Of a DNA stretch of 64,000 nt, positions 26,504 through 36,155 are shown piece after piece. The stretch spans positions 124,001-188,000 of the forward strand of contig NZ_JACHJJ010000006.1 in NCBI RefSeq assembly GCF_014203605.1, in the 5' to 3' direction. A model generated the notes under the pieces. The model searched no databases and was not told the DNA's origin. It saw only the letters and a program-made list of their open reading frames with translations. The first letter of the stretch is position 1, and every line of letters begins with the position of its first letter. Source of the DNA: Thiemannella venezuelensis (GTDB taxonomy: Bacteria > Actinomycetota > Actinomycetes > Streptosporangiales > Streptosporangiaceae). A program made the translations under genes and the position numbers.

Positions 26504-27373
26504 ATGCCCGAACTGCCCGAGGTCGAGGTCGTACGGCGCGGCCTGCAGCGCTGGGTGGCCGGGCGGACCGTCGCCCGCGCCGAGGTGCTCCACCCCCGGG
26601 CGATCCGGCGCCACCTGCCCGGCGCCGGGGAGTTCGCGGCCCGGCTGGAGGGCCGCACGATCGGCTCCGCCGAGCGCCGGGGGAAGTACCTCTGGCTCCC
26701 GCTGGACGGCGGGGACGCGGTCCTGGCGCATCTGGGGATGAGCGGCCAGCTGCTGGTGGCCGAGCCCGGCTCGGCGCCGGAGAGGCACCTGAGGATCCGG
26801 CTGAGCTTCACCGACGGGGGCCCCGAACTGCGCTTCGTCGACCAGCGGACCTTCGGGCACGTGCTGGTCGCCCCGATGACCGTACGGCTCCCGCGGCGGG
26901 TTCCCGAGCCCATCGCGCACATCGCGGCCGACCCCTTCGAGCCGGCGTTCGACGACGAGCGGTTCGTGATCGATCTGCGGCGCAGGCGGACGGAGGTCAA
27001 ACGGGCGCTCCTGGACCAGTCGCTGATCAGCGGGGTCGGCAACATCTACGCCGACGAGGCCCTCTGGCGGGCCCGGCTGCACGGCGCCCGGCCCACGGCC
27101 GCCCTGACCCGGCCGAAGATCGCCGAGCTGCTGGCCGCCGCCCGCGAGGTGATGACCGAGGCGCTGTCGGAGGGCGGCACATCTTTCGACAGTCTCTACG
27201 TGAATGTCAATGGCGAGAGCGGCTACTTCGACCGGTCACTCGCCGTGTACGGCAGGCGTGACCAGCCCTGCCGGAGGTGCGGCGCGCCGATCGTCCGCGA
27301 ATCGTTCATGAACCGCTCCTCCTACAGCTGCCCCCGCTGCCAGCCCCGCCCCCGAACGCCGCGAAAGGCATGA
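26504..27373 (+). CDS. mutM: Formamidopyrimidine-DNA glycosylase
   Basis: A 289-residue base-excision repair enzyme for 8-oxoguanine and FapyG. The N-terminal PELPEVE supplies the catalytic proline and glutamate; [14 protein letters not shown] is the helix-two-turn-helix; the C-terminal zinc finger is CRRCG...CPRCQ. It lies 21 bp after rnc. The stop overlaps the next ATG (ATGA). Confidence 0.97.
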   Translation: MPELPEVEVVRRGLQRWVAGRTVARAEVLHPRAIRRHLPGAGEFAARLEGRTIGSAERRGKYLWLPLDGGDAVLAHLGMSGQLLVAEPGSAPERHLRIRLSFTDGGPELRFVDQRTFGHVLVAPMTVRLPRRVPEPIAHIAADPFEPAFDDERFVIDLRRRRTEVKRALLDQSLISGVGNIYADEALWRARLHGARPTAALTRPKIAELLAAAREVMTEALSEGGTSFDSLYVNVNGESGYFDRSLAVYGRRDQPCRRCGAPIVRESFMNRSSYSCPRCQPRPRTPRKA

Positions 27374-27651
27374 CCATGACAGATGTCCGGCTGACCGCCT
27401 GGGTCAGGGGCCGGGTCCAGGGAGTGGGTTTCCGCTGGTGGACGCGGGCGCGAGCGCTGGAGCTCGGGCTGGCCGGCTGGGCGCGGAACACCGCCGACGG
27501 CCGGGTCGAGGTCGTGGCCGAGGGCCCGCAGGAGGCGGGCGACCGGCTCCTGGAGCTGCTCCGCGGTTGCCGGACCCCGGGAAAAGTTGATGGAGTTGTG
27601 GAGCGCTGGAGCGAAGCCAAGGGTGATTTGGTGGGTTTTGTGGAACGCTAG
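27370..27651 (+). CDS. acyP: Acylphosphatase
   Basis: A 93-residue acylphosphatase fold: [17 protein letters not shown] holds the catalytic Arg and phosphate loop, and [17 protein letters not shown] the catalytic Asn. It hydrolyses acyl phosphates such as carbamoyl or acetyl phosphate. The start overlaps the mutM stop (ATGA), placing it in the rnc-mutM-acyP operon. Confidence 0.95.
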   Translation: MTMTDVRLTAWVRGRVQGVGFRWWTRARALELGLAGWARNTADGRVEVVAEGPQEAGDRLLELLRGCRTPGKVDGVVERWSEAKGDLVGFVER

Positions 27652-27839
27652 GCCTTCCGCTAAACCACCCCATAAGGTATATTTAGCTGTCGAGAGTGCC
27701 CACGGGTGCATCCATGCGGAGTGTTCAACTTGACCGTCTCCCTCACCGGTGCGACTCTTGATAGGAACCACGCGCACCCCTCCCGCGGCAAAGAAGTGCG
27801 CGAACCAGTCTGGTCACTCAGCGTGGAGGACCCTTAACC

Positions 27840-28034
27840 ATGGCGAAGGCTCTACTCGGCCACGTCGGCGGTCCCGACCCTCGGATGGTCTCGGAAATGC
27901 GCCGTCTCCAGCAGCGTATCCGCGATCTCGAGGCAGAGCTCACCCGGCTCCAGGCCCAGAACGACGAGCTCACGGCGAACAGCGGTGAGGAGGCGTTCAC
28001 CCGCCTGCAGGATCGCGAGCCGGCTCTCACCTAG
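27840..28034 (+). CDS. Small conserved coiled-coil protein
   Basis: A 64-residue protein. MAKALLGHVGGPDPR is followed by an extended amphipathic heptad stretch (about residues 17-47, RRLQQRIRDLEAELTRLQ). I recall near-identical small proteins at this place in other actinomycetes, but know no assigned function. It has its own 188-bp upstream gap (with TTGACC near 27730) and is closed by a terminator, so it is a separate transcription unit. Confidence 0.85.
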   Translation: MAKALLGHVGGPDPRMVSEMRRLQQRIRDLEAELTRLQAQNDELTANSGEEAFTRLQDREPALT

Positions 28035-28133
28035 GAGCCTGTTCCTTCCCGGCCCCTCGCCCACCGCGCGGCGCGGGGCCCTGTGGGAAACGGGGGAACA
28101 GGCCTCGGAGACCGGGGCGTAGGCAAACTGTCC

Positions 28134-28158
28134 AGGGACGCCTCAACGGGGCGTCCCT
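28134..28158 (+). terminator. Terminator between the coiled-coil gene and the esterase gene
   Basis: AGGGACGCC (28134-28142) and GGCGTCCCT (28150-28158) with a 7-nt loop, followed by TGTCATTT. Confidence 0.75.
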
Positions 28159-28175
28159 TGTCATTTCCCGGCCCG

Positions 28176-28976
28176 TCAGGTCTCCACGTGGCGGGCCAGG
28201 AAGGCCAGCTGGTCGGGGAGGACCCGGCGGCGGTAGGCCGCGTCGTGGCATCCCCGGGATATCCCTCCCTCGGCCGTGGCCCCCAGCGCCTTCAGGCCCT
28301 TCAGCATCGTCTCCGTCTGCGGAGCCCACTCGTCGCGCTCGCCGCAGCCCAGCCAGAGCGGGATCTCCACCAGTTCGCGGAGCGGGGCCTGCGCGGCGGT
28401 GACGGCCGGGGACGCCGCCGCGACCGCGGCGACCTTCCCCCGGCCCAGCTCGGCGGCGAGCCTGAGCGCTCCCGCGCCCCCCATCGACCAGCCCAGCAGC
28501 CCGATCCGCCCGGTGTCCAGGCCCGCGCCGTACAGGTAGGGCAGGAGCGCGCCGGAGACGTCCACGGAGGGCCAGTCGTCGACCGAGGCGACCGCGAAGC
28601 GCGCGCGGCTCGCGGCCAGGTAGCGGTCGACCGCGTACACGTCGAACGGGGTCAGCGCGTGGCCGTCGGCGCCGTGCAGCATGACCACCACCGGGAGCCT
28701 GCCCCGGGCGCCCGGCGGGAGCCCGATCACCACCCGGCGGCCCTCCATCGTGGCGCGCTGCCGGCCGCCCGGAGCCGTCTCGGGCGGGTCGGGCATCGTG
28801 CCGCACCTGATCTGCCCGTAGGCGTTGCGCACGCCGTCCGGTCCGAGCAGCAGGGCGCCGCCGCCGAGCCCCGCCAGGGTGAGCCCGCCGGCCAGCAGAA
28901 AACTTCTCCGCTTAAGGTGACTTTTCCCACTTCGGAAGGGTTGTGGAGCTTCCCCCTCGCCGCGTTCCACTTCCAT
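28176..28976 (-). CDS. Exported alpha/beta-hydrolase (esterase-like)
   Basis: A 266-residue protein with a twin-arginine-like signal (KRRSFLLAGG, about residues 22-31, then a hydrophobic stretch). The mature part has the nucleophile elbow GWSMGG (about residue 153), an oxyanion region (VVMLHGADG) and a likely catalytic His in RGCHDAAYRRR. It resembles the esterase D / PHB-depolymerase-like group; substrate unknown. The ATG at 28976 is chosen; the frame stays open upstream over the smc start, which is not credible. Confidence 0.8.
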   Translation of the reverse strand: MEVERGEGEAPQPFRSGKSHLKRRSFLLAGGLTLAGLGGGALLLGPDGVRNAYGQIRCGTMPDPPETAPGGRQRATMEGRRVVIGLPPGARGRLPVVVMLHGADGHALTPFDVYAVDRYLAASRARFAVASVDDWPSVDVSGALLPYLYGAGLDTGRIGLLGWSMGGAGALRLAAELGRGKVAAVAAASPAVTAAQAPLRELVEIPLWLGCGERDEWAPQTETMLKGLKALGATAEGGISRGCHDAAYRRRVLPDQLAFLARHVET

Positions 28977-29178
28977 GCAGGGCACCCTAGGCCGTGCACG
29001 GGCGGGCGCGGGCGAAGAACGGTAGTCTTCCCCGCAAGGACGCGCCGGTAATCCGGCACGGGCCCCGGCGCCACCCCCCGAGCCGCCCGCGCACCGCGCC
29101 GCCACGAGGCCGGGGGAAGCCGCCGTTCCGGCCCCGGAGTGACGGTCCGACGGCTGCCAGGGGACGAAGGGGTTTCGC

Positions 29179-32100
29179 GTGTATTTGAAGACCCTCACCC
29201 TGCGGGGCTTCAAGTCCTTCGCCTCGGCGACCACCCTGCGCTTCGAGCCGGGCATCACCGCGGTGGTCGGCCCCAACGGCTCCGGCAAGTCCAACGTGGT
29301 CGACGCCCTGGCCTGGGTCATGGGCGAGCACAGCGCCAAGTCCCTGCGCGGCGGCAAGATGGAGGACGTCATCTTCGCCGGCACGTCCTCGCGCGCCCCG
29401 CTGGGCAGGGCCGAGGTCACGCTCACCATCGACAACTCCGACGGCGCGCTCCCGATCGACTACACCGAGGTCACGATCAGCCGCCTGATGTTCCGGGCCG
29501 GCCAGAGCGAGTACGCCATCAACGGCGACACCTGCCGCCTGCTCGACATCCAGGAGCTGCTCTCCGACTCCGGGATCGGCCGCGAGATGCACGTCATCGT
29601 CGGCCAGGGCCAGCTCGACCAGGTGCTGCACGCCGGTCCCGAGGACCGCAGGGCGTTCATCGAGGAGGCCGCGGGCGTCCTGAAGCACCGCAAGCGCAAG
29701 GAGAAGGCGCTGCGGAAGCTGGACGCCATGCAGGCCAACCTCACGCGGGTGCAGGACCTCGCCACCGAGCTGCGCCGCCAGCTCAAGCCCCTGGGCCGGC
29801 AGGCCGAGATCGCCCGCAGGGCCGCCGTCATCCAGGCCGACCTGCGCGACGCCCGGCTCCGCCTGCTCGCCGACGACGTGCTCACCCTGCGGACCGCCCT
29901 GGAGCGCGAGGCCGCCGACGAGGCCGCCGTCCTGGCCCGGCGCCGGGCGGTGGAGGCGGAGCTGGAGCAGGGCCAGCGCGGTGAGAGCGAGCTGGAGGCC
30001 GCCGAGGCCGAGGCCCAGCCGCGCCTGGCCGCCGCCCAGGAGGCCTACTTCAGGCTCTCCTCGATCCGCGAGCGCCTGCGCGGCCTGGCCGGCCTGGCCG
30101 CCGAGCGGCACCGGCACGCCGCCGACACGGCCGTGGAGCGGCGCGGACGCGACCCGGAGGACTACGAGCGCGAGGCCGAGGAGATCCGGGAGCAGGAACG
30201 CGTCCTGGAGGAGCTGCTGGACGGCGAGCGCGAGTCGCTCGCCCGCGCGGTGGCCCGCCGGGCCGAGGCCGAGGGGGCGCTCGCGGCGGAGGAGCGGCGG
30301 CTGACCGCCGAGACCAGGGCCGCCGCCGACCGGCGCGAGGGGCTCGCCCGGCTCCGGGGCCAGGTCGGCGCGGTGCGCAGCCGGGCGGAGGCCGCCGAGG
30401 AGGAGATCGGCCGGCTGGCCGGTGCGCTGGCCGAGGCCGGGCACCGGGCCGAGCTGGCCGAGGCCGAGCACGCCGGCCAGGAGCAGGCCGACCCGGCCGC
30501 GGACCCCGCCCTCGCCGAGGAGCTGGAGATCGCGCTGGAGGCCGTGGCGACGGCCGGGCAGACCGTCGAGGACGCCAAGGCGGTGGTGGAGCAGGCCAAG
30601 GCGGCCGTCGCCGGTCCGGACGCCGCGCTGGGCGCGGCCCGGGCCGCCCTCGCCTCCGCCCGCACGGCGGACCAGGAGGCGCAGCGCCAGGTCGCCGCGC
30701 TGGAGGCCAGGTTCGAGGCGCTGGAGCTGGGGCTGTCCAGGGGCGCGGACGGCGGCGCGGCACTGCTCGCCGCGGACGGCGGGGACGGCGGACGCCCCGT
30801 CGGCGGCGTGCTCGGCCCGCTCGCGGCGATGCTCTCGGTACGGCCCGGCGCCGAGACCGCCGTCGCCGCCGCGCTCGGCGCCGCCGCCGGGGCCGTCGCG
30901 GTGGGGTCGCTGCGCGACGCCGCGGACGCCGTGGAGTTCCTGCGGGCCGGCGAGCGGGGCCGCGCGGACCTCGTCATCGCCTCCGACGCCTCCGGCGCCC
31001 CGCCCGGGCCGGTGCCGGTGGCCGGCGCCGAATGGGCGATCGACCTGGTCGCCGTCCCGGCCGAGCTGCGGGCGGCCGTCGCCCACCTGCTCGCGGGCGT
31101 GCTGGTCGTCGACGACCTCCGGACCGCGGAGAAAGCGGTGGAGCAGCGGCCGGAACTGCGGGCCGTCACCCGCTCCGGCGACCTCCTGGGCGCCCACGCC
31201 GCCGCCGGCGGAGGAGACGCGGGCGCCGCAGGGGCCGCCGCCCTGCAGATGCGGGCCGCGCTCGACCAGGCCGCCGCCGACCTGGCCGAGGCCCGCGCCG
31301 CCGCCGAGCGCACCGCCGGGGCGCTGGAGGAGGCGGCCGAGGCCGAGGGCGGGGCGCAGCTCGCCGTGGAGGCCGCCCGGGCCCGGGTCGGCGAGGCCCA
31401 GACCGGCGTGCAGACCGCCCAGGCGGGGGTCAGCGCCGCGCGGGCCGCGCTGGACGCGGTCCGTGCCAGGCAGCGCGAGGCCGACCAGCGCTCCGCCGCC
31501 GCGGCCCGCAGGCTCGCCCAGCTCGGCGCGGCCGCCACGGCCGCCCGCGCCGAGTGCGAGCGGCTGGCCGCGGGCGTGCGGGCGGCCGAGGAGGCCCGCG
31601 GGCGGAGCCTGGGCGAGCTGGCGGAGCTGCAGGAGCGGCTCGCCGCCGCCGAGCGTGCCGGAGAGCTGGAGGCCGAGCCGACCACCGAGATCCGCGACGA
31701 GCTCGCCGAGGTCTGCGCGGCGGCCCGGCAGGACGAGATGGAGGCCCGCCTGGCGGTGCGGACGGCCGAGGAGCGGGTCCGGGGCATCGCGGGCCGGGCC
31801 GACGGGCTGCTGCGGGCGGCCGCCAGGGAGCGCGAGGAGCGCGCCAGGGCGGCCGAGCTGCGCGAGCGCCGCCGCCGCCAGGCGCGGGTCGCCCAGGCGG
31901 TCGCGCGGGGCGCCGAGCACGTCCTGCGCGCGCTGGAGGGCTCGCTGGCGGCGGCCGCCGCCGAGCGCGACGAGGCCGAGCAGGCGCGCGGGCAGATCGA
32001 CGCCGCGCTCCGGTCCGTCCGCGTCCGGGTGCGTGAGCTCTCCGGCGAGCTGGACAAGCTGGTCAACCGGGCGCACGGCAGCGAGATGGCCCGGACCGAG

Positions 32101-32889
32101 CAGCGGCTCCGCCTGGAGCAGCTGCAGATCCGCGCCGTCGAGGAGTACGGCGTCGAGCCCGAGACCCTGATCGCCGAGTACGGCCCGGCAGAACCGGTGC
32201 CCTCGGCCGACGGGGAGCCGGTGCCGTACGTCCGGGAGGAGCAGGAGAAGCGCGCCCGGGCGGCCGACCGGCAGATGGCCCAGCTCGGCAAGGTCAACCC
32301 GCTCGCGCTGGAGGAGTTCGCGGCGCTGGAGGAGCGGCACGCCTTCCTCACCTCCCAGCTGGAGGACCTCAAGAAGACCCGCCGCGACCTGCTGCTGGTG
32401 GTCAAGGAGGTGGACGAGAGGGTCGAGCAGGTGTTCACCGCGGCCTACGAGGACGTCGCCCGGGAGTTCGAGACGATCTTCACGCGGGTGTTCCCCGGCG
32501 GCGAGGGCAGACTGGTGCTCACCGACCCCGAGAACATGCTGACCACCGGCGTCGAGGTCGAGGCCCGGCCACCGGGCAAGAAGGTCAAGCGCCTGTCGCT
32601 GCTGTCGGGCGGCGAGCGCTCGCTGACCGCGGTGGCGTTCCTGGTGGCCATCTTCAAGGCCAGGCCCTCGCCGTTCTACGTGATGGACGAGGTCGAGGCG
32701 GCCCTGGACGACACCAACACCCAGCGGCTGCTGACCCTCTTCGAGGAGCTCCGGCAGACCTCGCAGATCATCATCATCACCCACCAGAAGCGGACGATGG
32801 AGATCGCCGACGCGCTGTACGGGGTGTCGATGCGGGGCGACGGCGTCACCCAGGTCATCAGCCAGCGGCTGAGAGAACACGACGGCTGA
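29179..32889 (+). CDS. smc: Chromosome segregation protein SMC
   Basis: A full-length SMC (1236 residues): Walker A GPNGSGKSNVVDAL at about residue 32, a long Ala/Glu-rich coiled coil to about 500, a hinge at about 520-670 (GVLGPLAAMLSVRPGAETAVAAALG), the return coil, then the C-terminal signature LLSGGERSLTAVAFL and Walker B YVMDEVEAALDD. It acts with ScpAB to organise the chromosome; neither partner is here. The start is GTG at 29179 after GACGAAGGGG. The coils are unusually rich in Ala and Arg/Glu, reflecting GC content. Confidence 0.97.
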   Translation: MYLKTLTLRGFKSFASATTLRFEPGITAVVGPNGSGKSNVVDALAWVMGEHSAKSLRGGKMEDVIFAGTSSRAPLGRAEVTLTIDNSDGALPIDYTEVTISRLMFRAGQSEYAINGDTCRLLDIQELLSDSGIGREMHVIVGQGQLDQVLHAGPEDRRAFIEEAAGVLKHRKRKEKALRKLDAMQANLTRVQDLATELRRQLKPLGRQAEIARRAAVIQADLRDARLRLLADDVLTLRTALEREAADEAAVLARRRAVEAELEQGQRGESELEAAEAEAQPRLAAAQEAYFRLSSIRERLRGLAGLAAERHRHAADTAVERRGRDPEDYEREAEEIREQERVLEELLDGERESLARAVARRAEAEGALAAEERRLTAETRAAADRREGLARLRGQVGAVRSRAEAAEEEIGRLAGALAEAGHRAELAEAEHAGQEQADPAADPALAEELEIALEAVATAGQTVEDAKAVVEQAKAAVAGPDAALGAARAALASARTADQEAQRQVAALEARFEALELGLSRGADGGAALLAADGGDGGRPVGGVLGPLAAMLSVRPGAETAVAAALGAAAGAVAVGSLRDAADAVEFLRAGERGRADLVIASDASGAPPGPVPVAGAEWAIDLVAVPAELRAAVAHLLAGVLVVDDLRTAEKAVEQRPELRAVTRSGDLLGAHAAAGGGDAGAAGAAALQMRAALDQAAADLAEARAAAERTAGALEEAAEAEGGAQLAVEAARARVGEAQTGVQTAQAGVSAARAALDAVRARQREADQRSAAAARRLAQLGAAATAARAECERLAAGVRAAEEARGRSLGELAELQERLAAAERAGELEAEPTTEIRDELAEVCAAARQDEMEARLAVRTAEERVRGIAGRADGLLRAAAREREERARAAELRERRRRQARVAQAVARGAEHVLRALEGSLAAAAAERDEAEQARGQIDAALRSVRVRVRELSGELDKLVNRAHGSEMARTEQRLRLEQLQIRAVEEYGVEPETLIAEYGPAEPVPSADGEPVPYVREEQEKRARAADRQMAQLGKVNPLALEEFAALEERHAFLTSQLEDLKKTRRDLLLVVKEVDERVEQVFTAAYEDVAREFETIFTRVFPGGEGRLVLTDPENMLTTGVEVEARPPGKKVKRLSLLSGGERSLTAVAFLVAIFKARPSPFYVMDEVEAALDDTNTQRLLTLFEELRQTSQIIIITHQKRTMEIADALYGVSMRGDGVTQVISQRLREHDG

Positions 32890-32937
32890 CCGGCAGAAGG
32901 TCGGACTATGACCGTCGGTCTGGGAAACTAGGCGGTT

Positions 32938-34119
32938 GTGGAGAGCTATCTCGGCCTGATCCTGATCATCGTCGTCGCCGTCCTGCTGACGGCGGGCGGC
33001 ATGTTCCTGCTGTTCCGCCAGGGGAGGAAGGCGGCCCCGCCGCCGGTGAGGCCGCCCGAGGTCCGGCCGGTCCCCGAGGAGGAGCGCGCGGCGCCGCCCA
33101 GCGGAGCCACCCGCGAGGACGAGGCGGTGACGACCACCGTCCCGCCCCCGACCCGGCCGGTCGAGGTCCCGGTCGCCCCGGAGATCGAGGTCCCGCCGCC
33201 GTCCGCGGGCCGGATGGTGCGGCTCCGCGCCCGGCTGGCCCGCTCGCAGACCACGCTCGGCAAGGGCCTGCTGGAGCTGCTCTCCCGCGACCGCCTCGAC
33301 GACGACGTCTGGGACGAGATCGAGGAGACCCTGATCGGCGCCGACGTCGGCGTCGCCCCGACCCAGGCCATGGTCGAGGAGCTGCGCACGCGCGTGAAGG
33401 TGCTGGGCAGCCGGACCCCCGAACAGGTCCGCGGCCTGCTCAAGGAGCAGCTGCTCACCCAGATCGGCGCGGACACCGACCGCACCCTGCACGTCGCCAA
33501 GCACGGCGAGCGCCCGGCCGTGGTCCTCGTGGTCGGCGTCAACGGCACCGGCAAGACCACCACCACCGGCAAGCTGGCCCGCTCGCTGATCGGCGACGGC
33601 AACCGGGTCGTGCTGGGCGCGGCCGACACCTTCCGCGCCGCCGCCGCCGACCAGCTCCAGACCTGGGGCGACCGGGTCGGCGCCGAGGTCGTGCGCGGCC
33701 CGGAGGGCGGCGACCCCGCCTCCGTCGCCTTCGACGCCGTGGCCAGGGGCATCGACGACAAGGCCGGCGTCGTGATCGTCGACACCGCGGGCCGCCTGCA
33801 CACCAAGACGGGCCTGATGGACGAGCTCGGCAAGGTCAAGCGCGTCATCGAGAAGAAGGCCACGGTCGACGAGGTCCTGCTCGTCCTGGACGCCACCACC
33901 GGCCAGAACGGCATGCGCCAGGCCCAGGTCTTCGCCGAGGTCGTCAACATCACGGGCATCGCGCTGACCAAGCTCGACGGCACGGCCAAGGGCGGCATCG
34001 TCATCTCCGTCCAGCGCGAGCTGGGCGTCCCGGTCAAGCTCGTCGGCCTCGGCGAGGGGCCCGACGACCTGGCGCCCTTCGACCCCGAGGTCTTCGTCGA
34101 CGCCCTGCTCGGCGACTGA
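32938..34119 (+). CDS. ftsY: Signal recognition particle receptor FtsY
   Basis: A 393-residue SRP receptor GTPase. An N-terminal membrane helix (LGLILIIVVAVLLTAGGMFLLF), a Pro/Glu-rich linker to about residue 85, the N domain, then the NG GTPase: GVNGTGKTTTTGKLA, DTFRAAAADQL, DTAGRL and TKLDGTAKGG. It docks SRP-ribosome complexes at the membrane. The GTG start lacks a strong ribosome-binding site. The conserved block ends here; ffh does not follow. Confidence 0.97.
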   Translation: MESYLGLILIIVVAVLLTAGGMFLLFRQGRKAAPPPVRPPEVRPVPEEERAAPPSGATREDEAVTTTVPPPTRPVEVPVAPEIEVPPPSAGRMVRLRARLARSQTTLGKGLLELLSRDRLDDDVWDEIEETLIGADVGVAPTQAMVEELRTRVKVLGSRTPEQVRGLLKEQLLTQIGADTDRTLHVAKHGERPAVVLVVGVNGTGKTTTTGKLARSLIGDGNRVVLGAADTFRAAAADQLQTWGDRVGAEVVRGPEGGDPASVAFDAVARGIDDKAGVVIVDTAGRLHTKTGLMDELGKVKRVIEKKATVDEVLLVLDATTGQNGMRQAQVFAEVVNITGIALTKLDGTAKGGIVISVQRELGVPVKLVGLGEGPDDLAPFDPEVFVDALLGD

Positions 34120-34133
34120 CCCCCGCACGTGCG

Positions 34134-34160
34134 AAGGCCCCTCCGAGCCGGAGGGGCCTT
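34134..34160 (+). terminator. Terminator after ftsY
   Basis: AAGGCCCCTCCG (34134-34145) pairs perfectly with CGGAGGGGCCTT (34149-34160), loop AGC, followed by CCTGTTCC. Confidence 0.85.
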
Positions 34161-34163
34161 CCT

Positions 34164-34246
34164 GTTCCACGGCCGCCGCTCCGTGCCGCCGTTCCGTGGC
34201 CGTTGTTCCGTGGCCGCGGTTCCACGGCTGCGGTTCCGCCGCCGGC
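34164..34246. repeat. Six tandem ~14-bp units (minisatellite)
   Basis: Units beginning GTTCC(G/A) occur at 34164, 34178 (GCTCC variant, 13 bp), 34191, 34205, 34219 and 34233; the last four are exactly 14 bp apart (GTTCCGTGGCCGTT, GTTCCGTGGCCGCG, GTTCCACGGCTGCG, GTTCCGCCGCCGGC). The array fills the gap between the ftsY terminator and the stop of the convergent ABC ATPase gene. Confidence 0.7.
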
Positions 34247-34251
34247 GGGCC

Positions 34252-35037
34252 CTACGAGTGGCGGGTGCCGATGGGGACGACCAGCGGGGTGCCGGCCACC
34301 GGATCCTCGATGACCTTGGCGTCGAGGTCGAAGACCTCCGCGAGGAGCGACTCGGTGAGGACCTCGGCCGGGGGTCCCGCGGCGATCACCCTGCCGTCGC
34401 GCATGGCCACCAGGCGGTCGGCGTAGCGGGCGGCGAGGTTCAGGTCGTGCAGGACCATGACCACGGTGCGGCCGAGCTCGCCGTGGAGCCTGCGGACCAG
34501 CTCCAGCACCTCCACCTGGTGGGCCAGGTCGAGGAAGGTCGTCGGCTCGTCGAGCAGCAGCAGGTCGGTGCCCTGCGCCAGCGCCATCGAGATCCACGCG
34601 CGCTGGCGCTGGCCGCCGGAGAGCTCGTCCAGCGGGCGCTCGCCCAGGTCGTGCAGACCGGTCATGGCCAGCGCCTCGCCGACCGCGGACTCGTCGTCGG
34701 ACGACCACTGCCGGTACCACGTCTGGTGCGGGTGCCGCCCCCGGGCCACCAGGTCGGCCACGGTCAGCCCCTCCGGGGCCGTCGGCGCCTGCGGGAGCAC
34801 GCCCAGGACCTTGGCGACCTCCTTGGTGGGCATCTTGTCGATGCGCTTGCCGTCCAGCAGCACCTCGCCGCCCGACGGCCTGAGCAGCCGCCCCAGCGCG
34901 CGCAGGAGCGTGGACTTGCCGCACCCGTTCGGACCGATGATCGTGGTCACGGTCCCGGCCTCGATCCCGAGGTCGAGTCCGTCGACGATGACGCGATCAC
35001 CGTAGCCGAGCCTGACATCGACGGCCTGCAACCTCAT
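34252..35037 (-). CDS. Iron-siderophore ABC transporter, ATPase (FepC/FhuC type)
   Basis: A 261-residue ABC ATPase: Walker A GPNGCGKSTLLRAL (about residue 34), Q-loop LPQAPTAPEG, signature LSGGQRQRAW, Walker B LLLLDEPTTFLD and switch VLHDLN. The sequence is typical of ferric-siderophore importers. Its ATG overlaps the stop of the permease gene before it (ATGA), so the three reverse-strand genes form one operon. Confidence 0.94.
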   Translation of the reverse strand: MRLQAVDVRLGYGDRVIVDGLDLGIEAGTVTTIIGPNGCGKSTLLRALGRLLRPSGGEVLLDGKRIDKMPTKEVAKVLGVLPQAPTAPEGLTVADLVARGRHPHQTWYRQWSSDDESAVGEALAMTGLHDLGERPLDELSGGQRQRAWISMALAQGTDLLLLDEPTTFLDLAHQVEVLELVRRLHGELGRTVVMVLHDLNLAARYADRLVAMRDGRVIAAGPPAEVLTESLLAEVFDLDAKVIEDPVAGTPLVVPIGTRHS

Positions 35038-36155
35038 GAACGAGCCTCCTTGCGCGCGCGGACGAGAAGATAGATCAGATAAGGGGCGCCGAGGACCGCG
35101 GTGACCACGCCCACGGGCAGCTCGACGGGGCTGAAGACGGTGCGCGCGAGCAGGTCGGCGGCGGCGGTCAGGACGGCGCCGGTCAGCGCGGAGACCACCA
35201 GCGGCGGCTGGGCCGCCCCGGTCAGGCGCAGCGCGATCTGCGGCGCGGCCAGGGCGACGAAGGAGATCGGGCCGGCCGAGGCGGTGGCGACCGCGGCGAG
35301 CAGCACGGCGGCGAGGATCATCAGGCCGCGGGCCAGGTTCGTCCGCACGCCCAGGCCGGTCACGGTGTCGTCGCCGAAGCGCAGCGCGCCGAGCGAGCGG
35401 GTGCCGAGCAGGGCGAGCGGGACGAGTACGGCCAGTGCCAGCGCGGTTGGGTACACGTGCTCCCAGCCCCGGCCGTTGAGCGAGCCGCTGATCCAGACCA
35501 TGGCCCGGCTGCTGTCGTTGACGTCGCCGAGGGTCAGCAGCCAGTACTTCACGTTGGTGAACACGGCCGTGACGCCGATGCCGACCAGGACCAGGCGGTA
35601 GCCGTCCAGCCCTCTGCGCCAGGCCAGGAGGTAGACGGTCAGCGCCCCGGCCAGGCCGCCGACCAGGGCCAGCAGCGGGATGCCGACCTCGGCCAGGGCG
35701 CCGCTGGGGCCGCCGGCGGTGCTCCCGGCGGCCACGATGGCCGCGACCACCGCCACGCTGGCGCCGGTGGTGACGCCGAGGATGTCGGGGCTGGCCAGCG
35801 GGTTGCGGGCGATGGCCTGGGTGATCGCGCCGGCCAGCGCGAGCGCCGCGCCGACCAGGGCGCCGGTCAGCGCGCGGGGCAGGCGCAGCTCCATCACCAC
35901 GAAGTGCTCCGGCCCGTCGCCGGTGATCGCCCGGAAGACCTCGGGCACCGTCAGAGGGATGTCGCCGATACGCATGGTCAGGGCCATCAGCAGTGTCACG
36001 GCGGCCAGCAGCACCAGGGCGACGGCGGCAGGGCGCAGCCGGATCAGCCAGGAGACGGGGCCGACGCGGAGCGGCCGCTCGTGCGGGGGTCGTACGGGGG
36101 CGGCGGTGGCCGTGGGAGGGACCGCGCGGCCGGGGCGGGGGAGCGGGGGAGTCAC
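35034..36155 (-). CDS. FecCD-family siderophore permease, second subunit
   Basis: A 373-residue polytopic membrane protein (about 9-10 TM) of the FecCD family: LRLPRALTGALVGAALALAG and QAIARNPLASPDILGVTTGAS are diagnostic. With the other permease it forms the import channel. The N-terminus has a 35-residue Pro/Arg-rich cytoplasmic extension. The start is GTG 36155, overlapping the upstream stop by 4 bp. Confidence 0.93.
   Translation of the reverse strand: MTPPLPRPGRAVPPTATAAPVRPPHERPLRVGPVSWLIRLRPAAVALVLLAAVTLLMALTMRIGDIPLTVPEVFRAITGDGPEHFVVMELRLPRALTGALVGAALALAGAITQAIARNPLASPDILGVTTGASVAVVAAIVAAGSTAGGPSGALAEVGIPLLALVGGLAGALTVYLLAWRRGLDGYRLVLVGIGVTAVFTNVKYWLLTLGDVNDSSRAMVWISGSLNGRGWEHVYPTALALAVLVPLALLGTRSLGALRFGDDTVTGLGVRTNLARGLMILAAVLLAAVATASAGPISFVALAAPQIALRLTGAAQPPLVVSALTGAVLTAAADLLARTVFSPVELPVGVVTAVLGAPYLIYLLVRARKEARS

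Noticed and set aside
28977-29435. Longer esterase starting at 29435
   Set aside because: It would overlap the smc start antisense for over 250 bp and bury the export signal; ATG 28976 places the signal near the N-terminus.
28987-34170. A 1727-codon open frame antisense to smc and ftsY
   Set aside because: It is a GC-bias shadow: low-complexity His/Gly/Leu/Arg composition, no domain, and two unmistakable genes on the other strand.
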